Below, in pieces: positions 1-16,800 of a DNA stretch of 64,000 nucleotides. The notes beneath the pieces are model-generated. The model saw only the letters and a list, made by a program, of their open reading frames with translations. It was not told where the DNA came from and searched no databases. Origin of the DNA: Rapana venosa (taxonomy: Eukaryota; Mollusca; Gastropoda; Neogastropoda; Muricidae); contig CM054158.1 of the NCBI GenBank assembly GCA_028751875.1, positions 15,455,973 through 15,519,972 on the forward strand. Reading direction: 5' to 3'. How positions within the stretch are numbered: position 1 is the first letter of the stretch; each line of letters begins with the position of its first letter. Position numbers and translations under genes: made by a program.

Positions 1-27
1 GAAAGATGACCATGCTACCTGATCTGT

Positions 28-58
<31 letters not shown>

Positions 59-360
59 ATACATGTGTGTGTGTGTGTGTGTGTGTGGTGTGGCCGTGTT
101 TTACTTTTAGTTAGGTGTGTTTGTGTACATGTGTGTGTGTTGTGTGTGATGTGTGTGTGTGTGTACTTTTAGTTAGGTGTGTTTGTGTACATGTGTGGTG
201 TGTATATATATATGTGTGTGTGTGTGTGTGGCCGTGTGTTACTTTTAGTTATAAATGTACACGTGTGTGTACATGTGTGTGTGTGTGTGAAATGTTACAT
301 TCACATGTCATGTATGATGTATGACCTCTTAGTTTTTAATGAGTGAGGTGTGTGTGCACA

Positions 361-392
<32 letters not shown>

Positions 393-610
393 AGTGCGAA
401 TACATGTGACTGTGTGTGTTTGTGTGTGTGATTGTGTGTATGTTGTTTGTTGTGTGATTCACTGATTGTGTGTGTGTATTACAAGTGTGACTCTGTGTGT
501 GTATGTGTGTGTGTGTGTGTGTGTGTACAACTGTACATATATATGTGTTTGTCGTGTGTGACTGTGTGTGCGTGCATGCATGTGTGTGTGTGTGTGTGCT
601 TTCCTGCTTT
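1..610. repeat. TG-rich microsatellite region
   Basis: Imperfect (TG)n tracts broken by short unique pieces; one segment (ACTTTTAGTTAGGTGTG) recurs near 103 and 166, showing local duplication. Open frames here are only Cys/Val or His/Thr dipeptide runs and are not genes. From 610 to 917 the DNA is AT-rich with nothing recognisable. Confidence 0.9.
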
Positions 611-917
611 TTAATTCTACTTCTATTGTCTATCCAACCATTGTCAGCATTTCTTTTGTTAGTTTGTTTGTTTTTGTAACCCAAAACAGCAAGAATAGAT
701 TATAAATCCATCTTTTGAGATGTTACTTTTCCTGCTGTGCTTCTAATATAGGTTCCTGTTATTTTACTGTAGACATCTTTTTTTTTTAAAAATAAAACAA
801 AAACAGAGTTTTGTATTACTCTTATGTATACACATGAAGTTCTGTAACATGTATAAGTTAATAAGTTATTCAACCCAATAAAAAAAAAAATTAAAGTATT
901 ATAAATTTCCATTCCTT

Positions 918-945
918 CCCCCCCCCCCCCCCCCCCCCCCCCCCC
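918..945. repeat. poly(C) tract, 28 nt
   Basis: Uninterrupted C run just upstream of the first recognised LIX1L exon. Its length is likely uncertain in the assembly. Confidence 0.95.
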
Positions 946-1076
946 AAACTGTTGTGACAGTTGAAAAACTTACCCTCTTTGTTGGCAGTACATGGAATGC
1001 CTGTATGCCAGGCGACGACAACTTTGAGCAGTTAGTGTGGCTTCTTTCACAACACTCCGACTCTGAGTCCCCAACC

Positions 1077-6106
<5,030 letters not shown>

Positions 6107-6814
6107 AGGCCTGTGGAAGATCTGTGATGGGGCTTATGTGTTGTGTTGTTTTGGAGAGGAGCTGTGTTACTTTATTTCACAGGTGCTCCTGATATGAAGG
6201 CACCCTCCCCTCTCCCACCCCTTATCTTACTTACCCCTACCTTGTGCCCCCAGTTTCATTGCCCAAAATCTAATTTTAGCAGTGCATAAGGCGTGGTGCA
6301 CTGTAAGGCACTGCAGACAGACTAGTAAACTCACAAAGGGTCAGAATTGTAAAAATGAACAAACCTTTTTGATTTCAAAGTAGAGTGGCAGCTGAATCGC
6401 TTTAACAAGATCTTGCTGTGAATGAAATTGATGGACATTTGCAATCTCATAGCTTGAAATTGGGTAAACATTTTCTGCTGAGGAAGCAGATCACTCAAAT
6501 TCAAGAAATTTCACTGAAAAAATTGTGTTTGCTAATGGGAAGAATTCACCCCAGTGTCTCATGTAATTAGATGCTGCCATCATTTCAGTTCTGATGAGTG
6601 GTTTGTCTTCTTCAACCGTTAAAGAAATCACAAAATATTCTACCAGGCACATACTTGGACCATTAGCATTTGTCAGTGGAACTTTATTGATAATATGGTT
6701 TGTTTGTACACAAAAAGAAGATGACAGTGAAAGCTTGCTTTCAGACCTGCTTGAGTGGGGGAAATCAACCTGGATACCTTTTTCTTTATTATAAAATGTT
6801 CAGACAGCAGCTAT

Positions 6815-6910
6815 TACTGTCTGTCATATGAACGGAAATGTGTTGTACTGCCGTTAAGAGCCTGAGAAGTCAGGAGGCCCAGCGCATCTAACTTTGGCAG
6901 GGATACAAAT
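6815..6910. repeat. Fam5 dispersed repeat fragment
   Basis: Shares AAATGTGTTG, CTGCCGTTAAG, CCTGAGAAGTCAGG and GGCCCAGCGCATC with the Fam5 copies at 55554-55812 and 63728-64000. Confidence 0.7.
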
Positions 6911-8295
6911 CTGACAGTAATGTTTGGACAGCCATTATCCACACACTAGACACGCCATATTATGAGGTGCTTGAGTTTAAACTGAGGAGAACAATATTTC
7001 CTTACAGTTCATAATAAGAATATGGTATGCATCAGCTGGGTTTGGATTCTTAAAGGATGAGAAAGTTGTATCAGTGTACTCCATGAGAATAATCTTGATC
7101 TCTTTCAAATCTTTATGGGGTCAGGTTTTCTTTCCCTTTTCAAGTAAATGCACTCCAGCTAGTTATGTACAGACTGAAAGATTTGGGATATGGGTGACAA
7201 GATTGTTATAATAATATGACTGGTTCAGAAATAGATGTGCTATATTTACTCACATTGTGTGATGACAAGTTGATTTTTTTTTAAAGAGTTGATACTTTTC
7301 TTCTATACTCTGTGTTATGTTAACCAGATATTCCCAGGTATATTGGCACAGGGTTGTGTTCTATACTTTTATACTGTACAGTTTATTACCATATGTTAAA
7401 AAATGAAATATTTATTTTATGTTATCTTAGCTGGGTGCAAGTTTTCTTCAGATTGTTAGAAATTTGCTTTTTATGATATTTTATATGTCAGCTGATGTGG
7501 GAAGTTTTGTACAGTTTGTATTTTTTACCCAGTTTTTTTTTTTTGTTGGTGAAAGTCATACTCCTACAAATATTTTTTTCCATTTTGAATTGCTCTTATC
7601 CTATCCTTTCCTTCCCTATGACTTTCATTTGGTAAGTTGTTTTCTTCTTTAATTTTTTTTAAAAAATCCATGCTCATATCAGAAAGGAAAGAAAGCTCAA
7701 TTGTAAAAAAAGTTAAAGCATAAAATATTTTAAGTTTTGGACTCTGTGTTTGTTATATAACCAGACTTTCCAACATCAACAACAACAACACTACTCAAGA
7801 TTTCACTTGTATCTTTTGCAAGCATACTATACATGTACATATTCCATGTCATTTCATACATTTGTATGTCATTTCATTCTTTCTTGCATTTAGAAAAAAA
7901 CACTACTTTACAGCAAATATCATTCTTTGGCATGTGTGCACAATTTCTTTTTTAGTGTTATACATCTACTTTTGTTGTAATATTGTCCCATGTTCTTGCT
8001 CTGTTGAAACAATAATGTCAATTGTGTCAATGCAAAACGCATGAATACAAACATGTTTACTCATTCTTAAGACGGTTGAATACACTTAATGTGTTTGTTT
8101 TAAGTTTAGTTTGATGAACCAAATGCATTTTGTTTTTAATTTCTTTCGTCAACTTGTCTTAGGGTTTAGATTTTATGTATGAATAACCAATACATTTTAC
8201 ATGTGTGTGAATATTTTGTAGAAGACATGCAGCAGAAACTGACAAAGATAGATAAATTTGTAATTTTCAAGACAAGTCACAAAGGATGACAGATT

Positions 8296-8392
8296 ATAAT
8301 GCATCAACGCACAGTTATAATTATAAAAGTAATAATGCATCAATACAAAGTTATCATTATGAAAGTTATAATGCATCAGTACACAGAGTTAA
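8296..8392 (+). repeat. Short tandem repeat, about 36 bp x3
   Basis: Three units, each with ATAATGCATCA followed by ACRCARAGTTA and TATRAAAGT, lying in tandem. Confidence 0.8.
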
Positions 8393-8817
8393 GGTGGTTC
8401 ATGACATACCCAAACCTTTCTGTTTTGTTTCTCAGCTCTCACTAACAACACATGCCTGCAATTTCAGCACACAGTTAAACATATGCCCTTGAGTCTTCAC
8501 TAACCATCATAATCAGTCACTCACCACCATGGTGATAATTGTGATATTATGATTGTTCATATATTGGGTTTGTGTTCTAGGAATGTCATATTATTTGTAT
8601 AGTTTTTACATGTATGTATAACCACTTTGTGTGGCATTTGTACACAGTGATTGTGACCAGCAGTTTCTGCCCATTTGTACATAAAGAAAGAATGCAGATG
8701 TGTGGGAGTTCTGTTGAAGAAAATTCATGGTTGTGCACACAAGTTTTGCGCATTATATACATGTTGTGTTCATGGTACAAGTGCACAGGTATGCTTTTGA
8801 AAACAGGATATTATCTC

Positions 8818-8930
8818 TCTCACACACACACATATGCATGCATGTCACATGCATGCACACATGAGCACACATTCACACACACACACATACACAATCACAC
8901 ACACATACACACTCACACACACACAGAGAA
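8818..8930. repeat. CA-rich microsatellite
   Basis: Imperfect (CA)n with ATGCATGC islands. Confidence 0.9.
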
Positions 8931-10299
8931 CAAACTAGCTTCAGTGAATGACTTTTGAGAACATTTAATTGCACATCGGAGCCAACTTTGTGTCAAGAAA
9001 TCGTATCATTTGTGACCTAAAGATGACCATATCAGACTGCTTTTATGATTTACTTCGCCTGGGCATGAAAGCACAAATCGATGGCTAGTTAAACCATTGA
9101 AAAGAAGGTGTCGCTAGATGATAAAGAAATTCTAGGACTTGGACTAGCTGACTTTTACCCTATGAAGGAGAAATGTTAACCCCTTTAATACCACAACTAT
9201 TGTATGCTAGCTGAAAGCTGTCTGCCAGGTGGATTACATATCTTAGTATTAGGTGAATTAGTAATAATAACAAAACTGATGTTTGGTTTATGAGGGGCTC
9301 TTGTTGCTCATGATTACTTTTTTCTGGCATATCACTTTGTGAATTTGAAAGATTTTTTTAGAAATAAAGTTTATAAAATTCTTGGAAGGATAAGTTTTTC
9401 TGTCAGGGATAAGTTTTAAGCTTACAGAAGCATAATGGCAAATGGCATTGAAGATGTTAATCATGTTTACGTTCACTGTCCACATCATTATTGAACCACA
9501 TGTTTTCCATGTGTACAGATGAATCGCTCTTCTGTTAACAATAAATATGTATGTGAGACCATCTGTACTTTCTTCAGAAGGATTTTTAACAAAAGGATAA
9601 CTTAATGGCAAAATCACATTTTTAAATAAGCAGTGAAGGTTTCAAGATTCTTCCATTCTTATATTACCTTTTATATGAAAGTATTTGTTATATGGTTCAT
9701 TATCATACATGTGATACTATACTGTATGTTTGATTCGAATCATAGTAGTTTATATCAGAATGGACCCATTGTTGTAGAGGGATTAGGATATATCCTGTTT
9801 ATGTCTGTTGTGATATGAAATGATGGTATATGTATGGATCCTTGTGTGTGGTTTTACAGGGATTTCATATATGGATGGTTGTGTGTTGTTACAAACAATT
9901 TATTACAATAGCAAGATTGCTGTTGACATATCATTGTTAGAATACGGCTGGGTTTTAAAAAAACAACTACAATTAGATAAAATAAAACTGCATTATTGCA
10001 TAGTGTTATATATCTTTCTGTGGATTTTGCTATCTCTTCTGTGCAATGACAACGTAAAAGTGACCAGCAATAACAGCATTCGCAGAAAAATACCATTAAA
10101 GAAGAAAATGAATAGTGAACATTTTATGTCACCTCTGACAGCAGATTGTATAGACAAAAATGTGCTTTTGCTTCACATATTGATTGATGTTACACAAGCA
10201 ATAATTATATATGTACGGTTCTTAGCTGATCATTGAACACAATGATCGCACCATCTGGTAATAGAGATATAATTAATGAGAGGAAGGTTTTTATTTTGT

Positions 10300-10545
10300 G
10301 GATATTTTAGGGGGGAAGGGGGGGGGGGGTATTTGTTTGTTGGGGGTGGATGGGGAAAGTGTTTGGGGCTTTTTGTTTGTTTTTTGTAGGGTTTTTTGGG
10401 GGGGTGTTGTTTGTATTTTTGGGTGGGGGTTTTTTTGGGTTTTTTTTTTTGGGGGGGGGGGTATGGTGCATTTGATGCAGAGGGGTGAGGGTGTTTTTGG
10501 GAGGGGATGGGAATGGGTGGAGCAGGAAGGAAGGTTGTTAAAAGC
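10300..10545. repeat. G/T-rich low-complexity tract
   Basis: Runs of G (up to 10) alternate with T runs on the plus strand. Open frames across it are low-complexity artefacts. Confidence 0.85.
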
Positions 10546-10821
10546 AAACCTTTTCAAATGATCTGTGAACTTTTCCGGCAGTTTGTAATGGTATTGTGTA
10601 AAAGTGAATGCAACAGTGAATGCAAAACTATTTTGTCTTATTAGACTTTGAGAGAAGGTATGTTTCATTTTGTAATGGAACAGTTGTATTGTACTGTTCA
10701 TTCTGATGTACATGTTTTGATTTTACTGGTACCTATTTTATAGTTGATGTGTATGCCATTCATGTTTAGATTAGTGGCTCATATTTTGTGTTGGCTATCT
10801 ATATCTTGTAACTTTTTTTTT

Positions 10822-10895
10822 CTATTTCCTTTCTCTCTGTCTGTCTCTGTCTCTCTCTCAGACTCTGTCTGTCTGTCTGTCTGTCTGTCGCTGTT

Positions 10896-10970
<75 letters not shown>

Positions 10971-10972
10971 TG
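10822..10972. repeat. (CT)n / (CTGT)n microsatellite
   Basis: TCTG and TCTC runs grading into a pure (CT)n tract. Confidence 0.95.
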
Positions 10973-11078
10973 AGAAATAATTGTTTAAACCATGACAGTG
11001 CATGAGTGCTCCATGCATCCTTGGAATAATTTGCCCATATGTTAATGTGCCATGAGCTGGTTTCAATTGTATAATTCC

Positions 11079-11084
11079 AATAAA
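11079..11084 (+). promoter_or_regulatory. Candidate polyadenylation signal AATAAA for LIX1L
   Basis: Canonical hexamer followed within 40 bp by T- and GT-rich sequence (TTTTTGTTGTAGTGCTGTT), the usual downstream element. A closer alternative is at 9363-9368. Inferred. Confidence 0.4.
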
Positions 11085-11142
11085 AGATTTTCTTTTATAT
11101 CAATTTTTGTTGTAGTGCTGTTACTGTTTCATCACAGCTTGC

Positions 11143-11235
11143 TGTGTGTGTGTGTGTGTGTGTGTGTGTGGTGTGCATGCGTGTGTTGTGTGTGTGTGTG
11201 TGTGTGCGCGCGTGTCTGTCTGTCTGTCTCTCTCT

Positions 11236-11281
<46 letters not shown>
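11143..11281. repeat. (TG)n then (CT)n compound microsatellite
   Basis: A GT tract to 11212, then TCTG/CT tracts to 11281. Confidence 0.95.
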
Positions 11282-11284
<3 letters not shown>

Positions 11285-11865
11285 AGCTTAAGACTGAGTA
11301 TATTAAGGGTAAGATATATAATGGGTTTTTTTTCAATCAACTAATCAACTACCCAACCAATCAACCAATCAATCAACCAGCAAACCAACCAACATAGATT
11401 ATAATAAAGAGCACATTGAAACTGTTTGATTATGATAGCATAATTATACACTACCAGCTGCCAAATAAAGATAGATGAGCACCAAGCTTTAGAAAACATA
11501 TTATGCTGTAATCTTGGTGTCACTCAAAAATTGTATTTGTGTATGTACTATAAAATGACTCGGATTAAAAATGTATCCAGAAAAAAGTATGTATTTATAC
11601 AGTTAAATTCTGGTTTTGCTACTCAGCCAGGCTGAACAATAATTAAAATCAATCTGCTGGCAAACACACTCAGAGACCAACATATACACAAAGCAGTTTG
11701 CTGTAAACTTAACCTTGGGTTAAGAAAGGTCAGCAATGTACCTGTGTGTCCTGTTTGATTTCCATAAACAATTTAACAAAATTCCACAGAGCTTGTGATT
11801 AAAAAAAAAAAAGCAAACAAAAATAATCACCACCTGTTTCGCCTCACTGAAGGGTAGACTATATT

Positions 11866-12005
11866 TATGTGTCGGTGGGAGCGAATGACAAAATTGACAA
11901 AACCACTTGGAAAGTTGTCCCTGGACTGGATATGAAAAGGCACATGACTGCTTATTCCACTATCCTTGAAAGGAACTCCCTCTCTCTCTCTCTCTCTCTC
12001 TCTCG

Positions 12006-12042
<37 letters not shown>

Positions 12043-12297
12043 ACACACACACATCCTTTGGATGAGACTATAAACTGAGGTCCTGTGTGCAAACATACAA
12101 AGAACATCTTGCGCATACATTAAAACATGTTCCATTTTTCGGAAACTTAGGCCATTGTATGCTGGTGAAAACAGATGACAAAATTTACAAAACTGCATAC
12201 ACATGGGGACTGGAGGTAAAAAAAACATGAGTGTTTATACCATTATCCTCAAAATAAAAGAATAAGTAGATAATTAACTAATTATAAATAAAATAAC
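11866..12297 (+). mobile_element. Fam1 SINE fragments, forward, with CT/CA insertion
   Basis: 11870-11975 holds part of the central domain and tail. A (CT)n(CA)n tract (11977-12052) follows, then a second, longer copy from CCTTTGGATGAGACTATAAA through the central domain to the tail ATTATCCTCAAAATAAAAGA and (ATAA)n. Confidence 0.8.
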
Positions 12298-12558
12298 ACA
12301 CAGAGTGACAAAGACAGAACCCAGGCATGCACATTTGCACATTCTAAGGCACATACAGACATCCACATTGCTATGGATAGCAAGCCAACTTTACATAATT
12401 ATTCACAGTCACACTTGTTTTGAAGACTAGAGATTTTACCAGATCAGTATAAATTCAAATATAACGGTCAAGCATCATCATAGTATGTCTGTTTTAGTAG
12501 GGCTAGATTTCAACATTTTGAGTTGTTTGGTTTGGGGTTGGTTTGTATGTATTGGTGC

Positions 12559-12559
<1 letters not shown>

Positions 12560-12590
<31 letters not shown>
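12560..12590. repeat. poly(C) tract, 31 nt
   Basis: Uninterrupted C run; the longest pure C tract in the window. Confidence 0.95.
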
Positions 12591-12804
12591 TTGTTAATGT
12601 TTTTCATTTTTCATTTCTTTGCTTCTGTATCAATTATGTGTTTTTATTACTTAAAAGATGTGGGGTAGCGTATATGTTATATTATGCACACAATTATACT
12701 TTACCAAGAAACATCCTTTGCATTTATGAATTATTCATAAAATAACAAAATGCACTATCCTAGATATGATAATTTCGGGGCTGCTACTCATATATACTAC
12801 AGTT

Positions 12805-12895
12805 AATATAGCCGGAAATGCTTCATGCTTTCACTTCCTGTTTTGAGGTGCTACCCCACGTGTGTTGTGCCTGATAGGCCCTATCTTAAAAAACG
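12805..12895 (+). promoter_or_regulatory. DDX51: Putative DDX51 promoter and non-coding first exon
   Basis: An ETS-like GCCGGAAATG (about 12810) and CACTTCCTG (12832-12840) are followed by a canonical E-box CACGTG (12857-12862) and a good donor AAACG|GTAAGA (exon end 12895). This could splice to the acceptor TACTTTCAG at 13889, four bases before the DDX51 ATG. The motifs and splice sites are visible; promoter role and the first exon are inferred. Confidence 0.45.
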
Positions 12896-13892
12896 GTAAG
12901 ATCTGTGAATTTTTCACTCTGCCATGATTCCCTTCTGAGATCAGTGTGCAACATCATGTTGATTGTCCTTTATCTTGTACATTTCCTTCTCATCAGATCA
13001 ACTTTTGTGCACACTAAAAGTAAAAACCACTCGCGTGTTCTCTTAACAGACTCGAGTTACCAGTCTACTTTCACAGTTTCAGCCTTAAGACTGACTGTGT
13101 GTTTGTGTCGGGCTCATTAACTGCTCATGGGCCCTTCTGTCTCTGTGTCCGTCTGTCCGTCCGTCCGAATGTCTGCCATTCTTGCATTAGTCTAATAGAT
13201 CTTGTGTTCTCGTGATGTGACTGACGGCAATGGTGCAGTCTACTTCATTAGAATGTTACTGTTAGATCAGAGTCTACTCAGTCTAGTTAAAAAAAAAATA
13301 GTACTACTACTAGTAGTTTCACTTTCAGTAGTTTCATGTTTTAAACTTAAAGACTGAAAGAAGGGGTTCACAACAACAGTATTCTTTTATTCATTTGTTC
13401 ATGGATAAAATCCCAGCTAAAATCAGTCATTACTGCCACTGCTTCACAAAGGGTATCCAAAACAAAACAAAACAAAAAATGAAATTTAACGTCACATTTG
13501 TAGACAATGAGACATAATGTATGCACCATGCACACAGTAGCACACTAAAGCACACACGCACACGCGCACACACACATGTGTACGTGCACATGCTTACATG
13601 CATAGCCATAAGTCTGTTTCAGCTCTTTCTAATTTTTGTAGTGTCCAGGCTTTTGATCCATACACTGATATAGCAATTGGTTTTTTGATAGTTTTGATTT
13701 TGAGACCTTTAGACTTTACCCTGCTAAGTATCCCTCTCTACAATACAAAATCACACAAATATTACAAGACACTAGACAGTAATGAATATACTACAATACA
13801 ACACAATACAATAATACAGTACTGAGTAAAAGACAATACTATAGTTAATTATCAATATAAAATGAATAATGGACTGTGTGTACTTTCAGATC

Positions 13893-16800
13893 ATGGGGAA
13901 GATGTCAGCAGAGGAGCGCCTTCAACAGCTGAAGGCAGAGATCGCTCAGAGGAAGTTACAGCGGCAACAACAGCAGAAACAAGATCCACCAGAACCCACA
14001 AAAACCACACCCCACACAACTCCCATCAACAGCAAAGAGCAGAGCAAAAGAGGAGAAAAGAAGAAACAGAGACTTAAACAACCAGAAACCAAGCTAACAA
14101 AACTCAGCTTGAGTGACAACACAGTTGAAGATAATGAAAGAAAAGAGAAAAAAGTGAAAAAACAAAAGAAAAAGAAGGAAGAGCTTTCTTCTCCCAAACT
14201 GAAAACAGAATCTTGCAATGAAAATGATGATAACAATATTGATGATCAGACTGAAGTGCAAAAACAAGAGAAACAGCAAAAAGGCAAAGCCAAAAAGAAA
14301 AAAGCTAAATCGAAAAACAAATTAACAAATGGTTCAAGCGAGGATGTGAAAAATGAACTATCTGATGATGAAGTCGAGCAGAACCAGATGAGTTTTGAAA
14401 ATGAAAATGAAGATAGTGATGGTGACAAAAGTGATAGTGCGATGGAGGAATCCGAGAAAGAAGCTGACCCCAATGTTGTTGGAGGATTCTCTATCCTGGG
14501 AAACTTCAGCCATGAATCTGCAAAGCCTGTGAGTAGACTGCCATCAAATTGGTCAATGCTAGTTTAGTCAAGTTACTTTAAATGATACTGCTCTGTTGTA
14601 GTGTGCTTTAATATTTAAAAATGAAATAGACAAACATGCAAACGTCACTCACACACACATATGCACGCAAGTGCGTACACACAAATGCATGCACATGCGC
14701 GTGCACACGGACACACACACATGTTTATATACATAACACACACACTCACATCTTAAGCACGCATTCAAACCTGTTCTGCCTCTGGAAAACTAGATCATTA
14801 TGTGCCAGTGGAAACAGATGACAAAAATTTACAAACCACATGCAAAATGTAATCAGACAGGATGTAGAAAAGCACATGAAATGATGAATGCTAATTCATG
14901 TAAATCTTCAAAATTGAATATTAAAAGAATTTAAATAAAATAAAAATTGAATGGGAAAAACCCACGCCAAGTCACCAACTGTAGTGTCACGCACACTGTT
15001 ATGCACAGACACACACTATGCATGCTTTTAGCATTTTTTGCAATTATGAAAAAAATGCCAAGCATGACAAAATATGTTTGATGTTTTAGTTTACTTTGTG
15101 CATTTGTATACTCTGTTTTTGTAATTCACACAAAGGTAAAGCTGCTGAATAAGGTGTTCTACACAACTTTTTAAATATTTTAATGTGGAGACATTGTGTT
15201 TTTTTCCATGCATGTGCTCCCCCCCCCCCCAAAAAAAAAAAAATGCAGATGTACATAAAATTTGTTCTTTTCCAGCAGGGATATGTAACTAAAACAAATA
15301 TTCCATCCGTAATACCTGAATGGATTTTTGGGTAAGCAAAGTGATTTCCATGATTCAGTTGAACTCAGGTGAGTTATTAAAAAAAATCATAAATCACTAT
15401 GCTGATAAACCACCCAGTTACTCTTTCACTGAATTCCGTTTGGTGCACAAATGGATTAAAAAAAAATTTTCTAAGGTGTTTTAGTTGGTTTTTGTTTTTG
15501 TTTGTTTCTGATCAGGGGGGAGGGGATGGGATTGCCATGACGGTTTTTAATTTTCTTCTGTCTTCTGGTTTTGTTTGTTTTTCTTTGTTTGTTGGTTGGT
15601 TTGGGTTTGTTTGGCTCTTTTGTGTTGTTTGTTTGTTGTTTCTTTTGATTTTTGGGGTTGTTGTAGGGTGGATTTTTGTTGTGTTTTTTTGTGGAGGGGG
15701 GGGGGGGGGCTGCTGTTGCATCTTTTCCACTTTGTTTACTGTTTTATTTTGAATTTTGTTTCTACAGGTGAAAAGAAAGCTTCCAGACTGGCTGGCAAAC
15801 CCCACTATTATTGGAGGTGGTTTGAAAAAACGAAGAAAGGATGAATCTGGGGACAAAGAAGAGGAACAAGCAGACCTGGCAGTCATGAGCATCTTAGATG
15901 ACGACCTGAAGAAGAATCTTCATGAAAGTGGAATTCACAGCTTTTTCCCTGGTCTGTAGCTCTCATAGGATATCATGCCTTTCTATGCTATACATTTCGT
16001 AATAATTCATGATTAGTATAAATCTGTGAGCACTGTGTATAATTTTAACCCTCCACTATCATTTCTATTTTTTAAAACATGTGATCAGTTTGTGTGGTGA
16101 AAATAATCCAAGAACAAATAAGCATTTTCCTCCATTTCTTTCTTTTTTTTCTTCTTTAGTTTTTCATTACCAAAAATTTATTCCTTTTTTGTATGTGTGT
16201 TTTTTGTTTGTTTTTTGTTTACAGTACAGAGGCAGTTCATTCCAGACATTTGGAAGGACTTGAAGTTTTCCCTCGTGTCAGGGCGGTATGGGCTGCGACC
16301 CAGAGACGTGTGTGTGTCTGCTCCCACTGGCAGTGGGAAAACACTGGCCTACACACTTCCTATCATCCAGGTAAATATATATAATGTATTGAGAGCAAAA
16401 GTGTGTGTGTGTGCATGTGTGCGTGCATGCGTGTGCACATACGCACGTGTGTTGGCTTCGAAAGAGATTTTAAAGAAAACCACACACCTTTTTTGGCAGC
16501 TACAGGAAGATCTGTTCTCTTATAGTTGACCTTTAAAATCTCAGTTTTCTCTCAGTCTAGACTTAACTTTATTTTTGAGGCAAAATTTAGTAGTTATGAA
16601 ACATGATCTGTATATCTCATGAGAGTCATACTTCATACCAACTTTTTGTTCCCCCAGAGTCGGTTTCAGGAAATAACATTTTACAAAGTAGTAATGTAGC
16701 ATAATGCTAAACAATAGCTGTGTAGTTTCTGGAGTTCTATGATTTTTGCATGACACACACACGATTGAACAACATGTTAATGTTCTATGTGTAGTGCCTC

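Larger units (their letters stand above)
6107..11084 (+). other. LIX1L: Probable long LIX1L 3'UTR / intergenic DNA
   Basis: No exon of a second gene could be supported here. The DNA is AT-rich and comparatively poor in SINEs up to about 10.8 kb, which fits a long 3'UTR. Candidate poly(A) signals AATAAA occur at 9363-9368 and 11079-11084. A Fam5 fragment lies at about 6815-6910. A 138-codon open frame at 9823-10236 has no recognisable domain. UTR extent is inferred. Confidence 0.45.

Noticed and set aside
115..684. Open frames rich in Cys/Val or His/Thr at the window start
   Set aside because: They are translations of (TG)n in several frames and on both strands, with no non-repetitive sequence.
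6594..6794. 66-codon open frame with a possible membrane segment
   Set aside because: Short, in the probable LIX1L 3'UTR, no family recognised and no support beyond being open.
9823..10236. 138-codon plus-strand open frame with hydrophobic stretches
   Set aside because: AT-rich, no recognisable domain, no splice or homologous context; lies in probable LIX1L 3'UTR. Kept only as an unexplained frame.
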